Below are positions 62,978-64,000 of a stretch of 64,000 nt of DNA, piece after piece (the stretch's first letter is position 1; each line of letters starts with the position of its first letter). The position numbers and the translations under genes were made by a program. Source of the DNA: Algibacter sp045066735 (GTDB lineage Bacteria; Bacteroidota; Bacteroidia; Flavobacteriales; Flavobacteriaceae); contig NZ_JBISHH010000004.1 in NCBI RefSeq assembly GCF_045066735.1, positions 1 to 64,000 on the forward strand, written 5' to 3'. A model generated the notes under the pieces. The model saw only the letters and a list, made by a program, of their open reading frames with translations, did no database searches and had not been told where the DNA came from.

Positions 62978-63448
62978 TTAGTATTCCGTTTTATCCATTT
63001 TTTTAGACCATTCATTAAATGGTTCTAAAGCGATTTCACGAGCTAATTGCTCGAAAGGGATGCTTCTTTTTTCGTATGGTAACGGAATTTCCTTGTAGAT
63101 AAATTCATCATCAAAACCGATATTAGCTGCGTCTACCTGATTACTTCCGTAGTAAACCTTATCTGGTCTCGCCCAATAAATAGCACCTAAGCACATAGGG
63201 CAAGGCTCGCAAGAGGTATATATTTCGCAACCATCTAGTTGAAAAGAATCTAGGTTTTTACATGCATCTCTAATGGCCGTAACTTCGGCATGTGCTGTAG
63301 GGTCGTTGGTAGAGGTTACTTTATTATTACCACGACCAACTATTTTTCCGTCTTTAACAACTACGCAGCCAAATGGGCCACCTTCATTGTTGTTCATTCC
63401 TTTTAAAGCTGCATTTACAGCTTCCTGCATAAATTTTTCTTTGCACAT
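62978..63448 (-). CDS. guaD: Guanine deaminase-type nucleoside/base deaminase
   Basis: The 156-residue protein has the cytidine-deaminase-fold zinc motif His53-Ala-Glu55 (PTAHAEV) and Cys83/Cys86 (PCPMC). The C-terminal IGFDDEFIYKEI and FNEWSKKMDKTEY match bacterial guanine deaminase (GuaD/YknF group, about 155 residues), not the tRNA deaminase TadA. It should convert guanine to xanthine in purine salvage. It is a single gene. Confidence 0.88.
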   Translation of the reverse strand: MCKEKFMQEAVNAALKGMNNNEGGPFGCVVVKDGKIVGRGNNKVTSTNDPTAHAEVTAIRDACKNLDSFQLDGCEIYTSCEPCPMCLGAIYWARPDKVYYGSNQVDAANIGFDDEFIYKEIPLPYEKRSIPFEQLAREIALEPFNEWSKKMDKTEY

Positions 63449-63550
63449 CGTTCTTCTAATTTTTCCGAAAAGTACAGATTATTTGCTGTTTTATTGATGG
63501 AGATTTGAGATTATTTTAATGGTTTCTGTAAGCTGTTAAAATTTTAAACA

Positions 63551-63587
63551 AAAAAAGCCCATCAAAATAAATTGATGGGCCTTTTTT
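63551..63587. terminator. Bidirectional rho-independent terminator
   Basis: GCCCATCAA (63557-63565) pairs with TTGATGGGC (63572-63580) around a 6-nt loop, with runs of A before and T after, so it can work on both strands. It ends the cold-shock gene on the minus strand. Confidence 0.9.
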
Positions 63588-63605
63588 AAAACTTGAAGTA
63601 TATAT

Positions 63606-63797
63606 TTAGATAACTTTTACGTTAACTGCATTTAGTCCTTTGTTTCCTTCTTGTAAATCGAATTCAACAACATCGCCTTCACGAACCTCGTCTACTAAAC
63701 CTGAAATGTGTACAAAATGATCTTTGTCTACACCTTCTTCTGTAATAAATCCGAATCCTTTAGTGTCGTTGAAAAATTTTACTGTTCCTTTACTCAT
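63606..63797 (-). CDS. Cold-shock domain protein (CspA family)
   Basis: The 63-residue protein has both RNA-binding motifs, KGFGFI (RNP1) and HFVHISGL (RNP2-like, with VHIS), and the ending GNKGLNAVNVKVI. It is a complete cold-shock protein that binds single-stranded RNA and DNA. It has its own terminator. Confidence 0.96.
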   Translation of the reverse strand: MSKGTVKFFNDTKGFGFITEEGVDKDHFVHISGLVDEVREGDVVEFDLQEGNKGLNAVNVKVI

Positions 63798-63854
63798 AAT
63801 AATATAGTATTTATAATTACTTGTGTAAAGGTAGTGCCAATTTATAGATAAGGA

Positions 63855-64000
63855 CTACCAATCTATAGGAAAATAATCTTTTAAAAATTTACCCGACCAA
63901 TGTTTTCCGGTATTAATCCCGTCAATAACCGGATCCATTACCCTCGCGGCACCATCAACAATATCTAGCGGTGGCTGAAAATCGTGAACTTCTACCTTTT
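63855..64000 (-). CDS. 3' end of a probable oxidoreductase (SDR-like C-terminus), partial
   Basis: The open frame on the minus strand enters from the window edge and ends at a TAG (63855-63857). About 48 residues are visible: VEVHDFQPPLDIVDGAARV then MDPVIDGINTGKHWSGKFLK and the end DYFPIDW. The pattern of a DGAARVxDPIxxG(I/V) helix with a basic GKHWSGKF-like segment is found at the C-terminus of short-chain dehydrogenases; this is a low-confidence family call. Confidence 0.5.
   Translation of the reverse strand, partial: KVEVHDFQPPLDIVDGAARVMDPVIDGINTGKHWSGKFLKDYFPIDW

Overview
The window is chromosomal DNA of a marine-type Bacteroidota, most likely a member of the Flavobacteriaceae. The evidence is the AT-rich composition, promoters of the Bacteroidota type (TTG, about 20 bp, then TAnnTTTG), near absence of Shine-Dalgarno sequences, a carboxypeptidase-D-like domain in front of a TonB receptor plug, a CzcA pump fused to its TolC partner, and a large repeat adhesin. 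No rRNA, tRNA, CRISPR array, transposase or integrase gene was seen.

Layout. 1-8.5 kb: 5' part of a secreted repeat protein (minus strand), a membrane pentapeptide-repeat protein, an M23/LysM endopeptidase, a YbdG-type mechanosensitive channel with two small membrane proteins, and a TPR hybrid histidine kinase. 8.6-11.9 kb: an accessory block of three minus-strand genes (Nudix-winged-helix regulator of NrtR type, SPFH protein, NAD-kinase-like protein). It carries three 21-bp palindromes that look like the regulator's own operators and is flanked by 47-bp direct repeats with large hairpins. 12-18.3 kb: an uptake/catabolism operon (TonB receptor, M29/NicX-like enzyme, NCS1 permease) and an orphan 408-aa protein, bounded by another copy of the intergenic repeat. 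18.8-24.2 kb: old yellow enzyme, a DUF6642-type protein, and a LexA/UmuD-like self-cleaving repressor divergent from a radical-SAM/DUF4130 DNA-metabolism pair. 24.7-28.7 kb: tesA-ybbA-ybbP-like module. 29.2-35.6 kb: Fur-family regulator and a CzcB / CzcA-TolC metal efflux operon with a His-rich leader gene. 35.8-43.1 kb: TetR regulator with its own operator, TolC, HlyD, OsmC, two ABC ATPases and two permeases (a YbhGFSR-like exporter). 43.3-49.1 kb: sugar-kinase-like/nucleoside hydrolase pair, outer-membrane barrel, small membrane protein, pyruvate oxidase. 49.4-57.8 kb: GAF histidine kinase, an isolated contractile-tail sheath protein, the DUF3999/DUF2339 pair, a luciferase-like flavoprotein. 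57.9-61.5 kb: a tight five-gene operon (DUF2589 protein, two unknown proteins, cytoplasmic subtilase, free-standing I9-like propeptide). 61.7-64 kb: thioredoxin-like protein, GNAT, guanine deaminase, cold-shock protein and the 3' end of a probable oxidoreductase.

The two best candidates for undescribed systems are (a) the NrtR/SPFH/NADK-like cassette, where an ADP-ribose-type sensor, a membrane scaffold and a putative NAD(H)-modifying enzyme share one regulon and sit between repeats, and (b) the DUF2589/cytoplasmic subtilase operon, where a protease without signal peptide is encoded with a separate propeptide-like protein and three proteins of unknown role. An orphan tail-sheath gene 5.5 kb from (b) is also unusual. 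All functional statements are from reading the sequence; no database search was possible.
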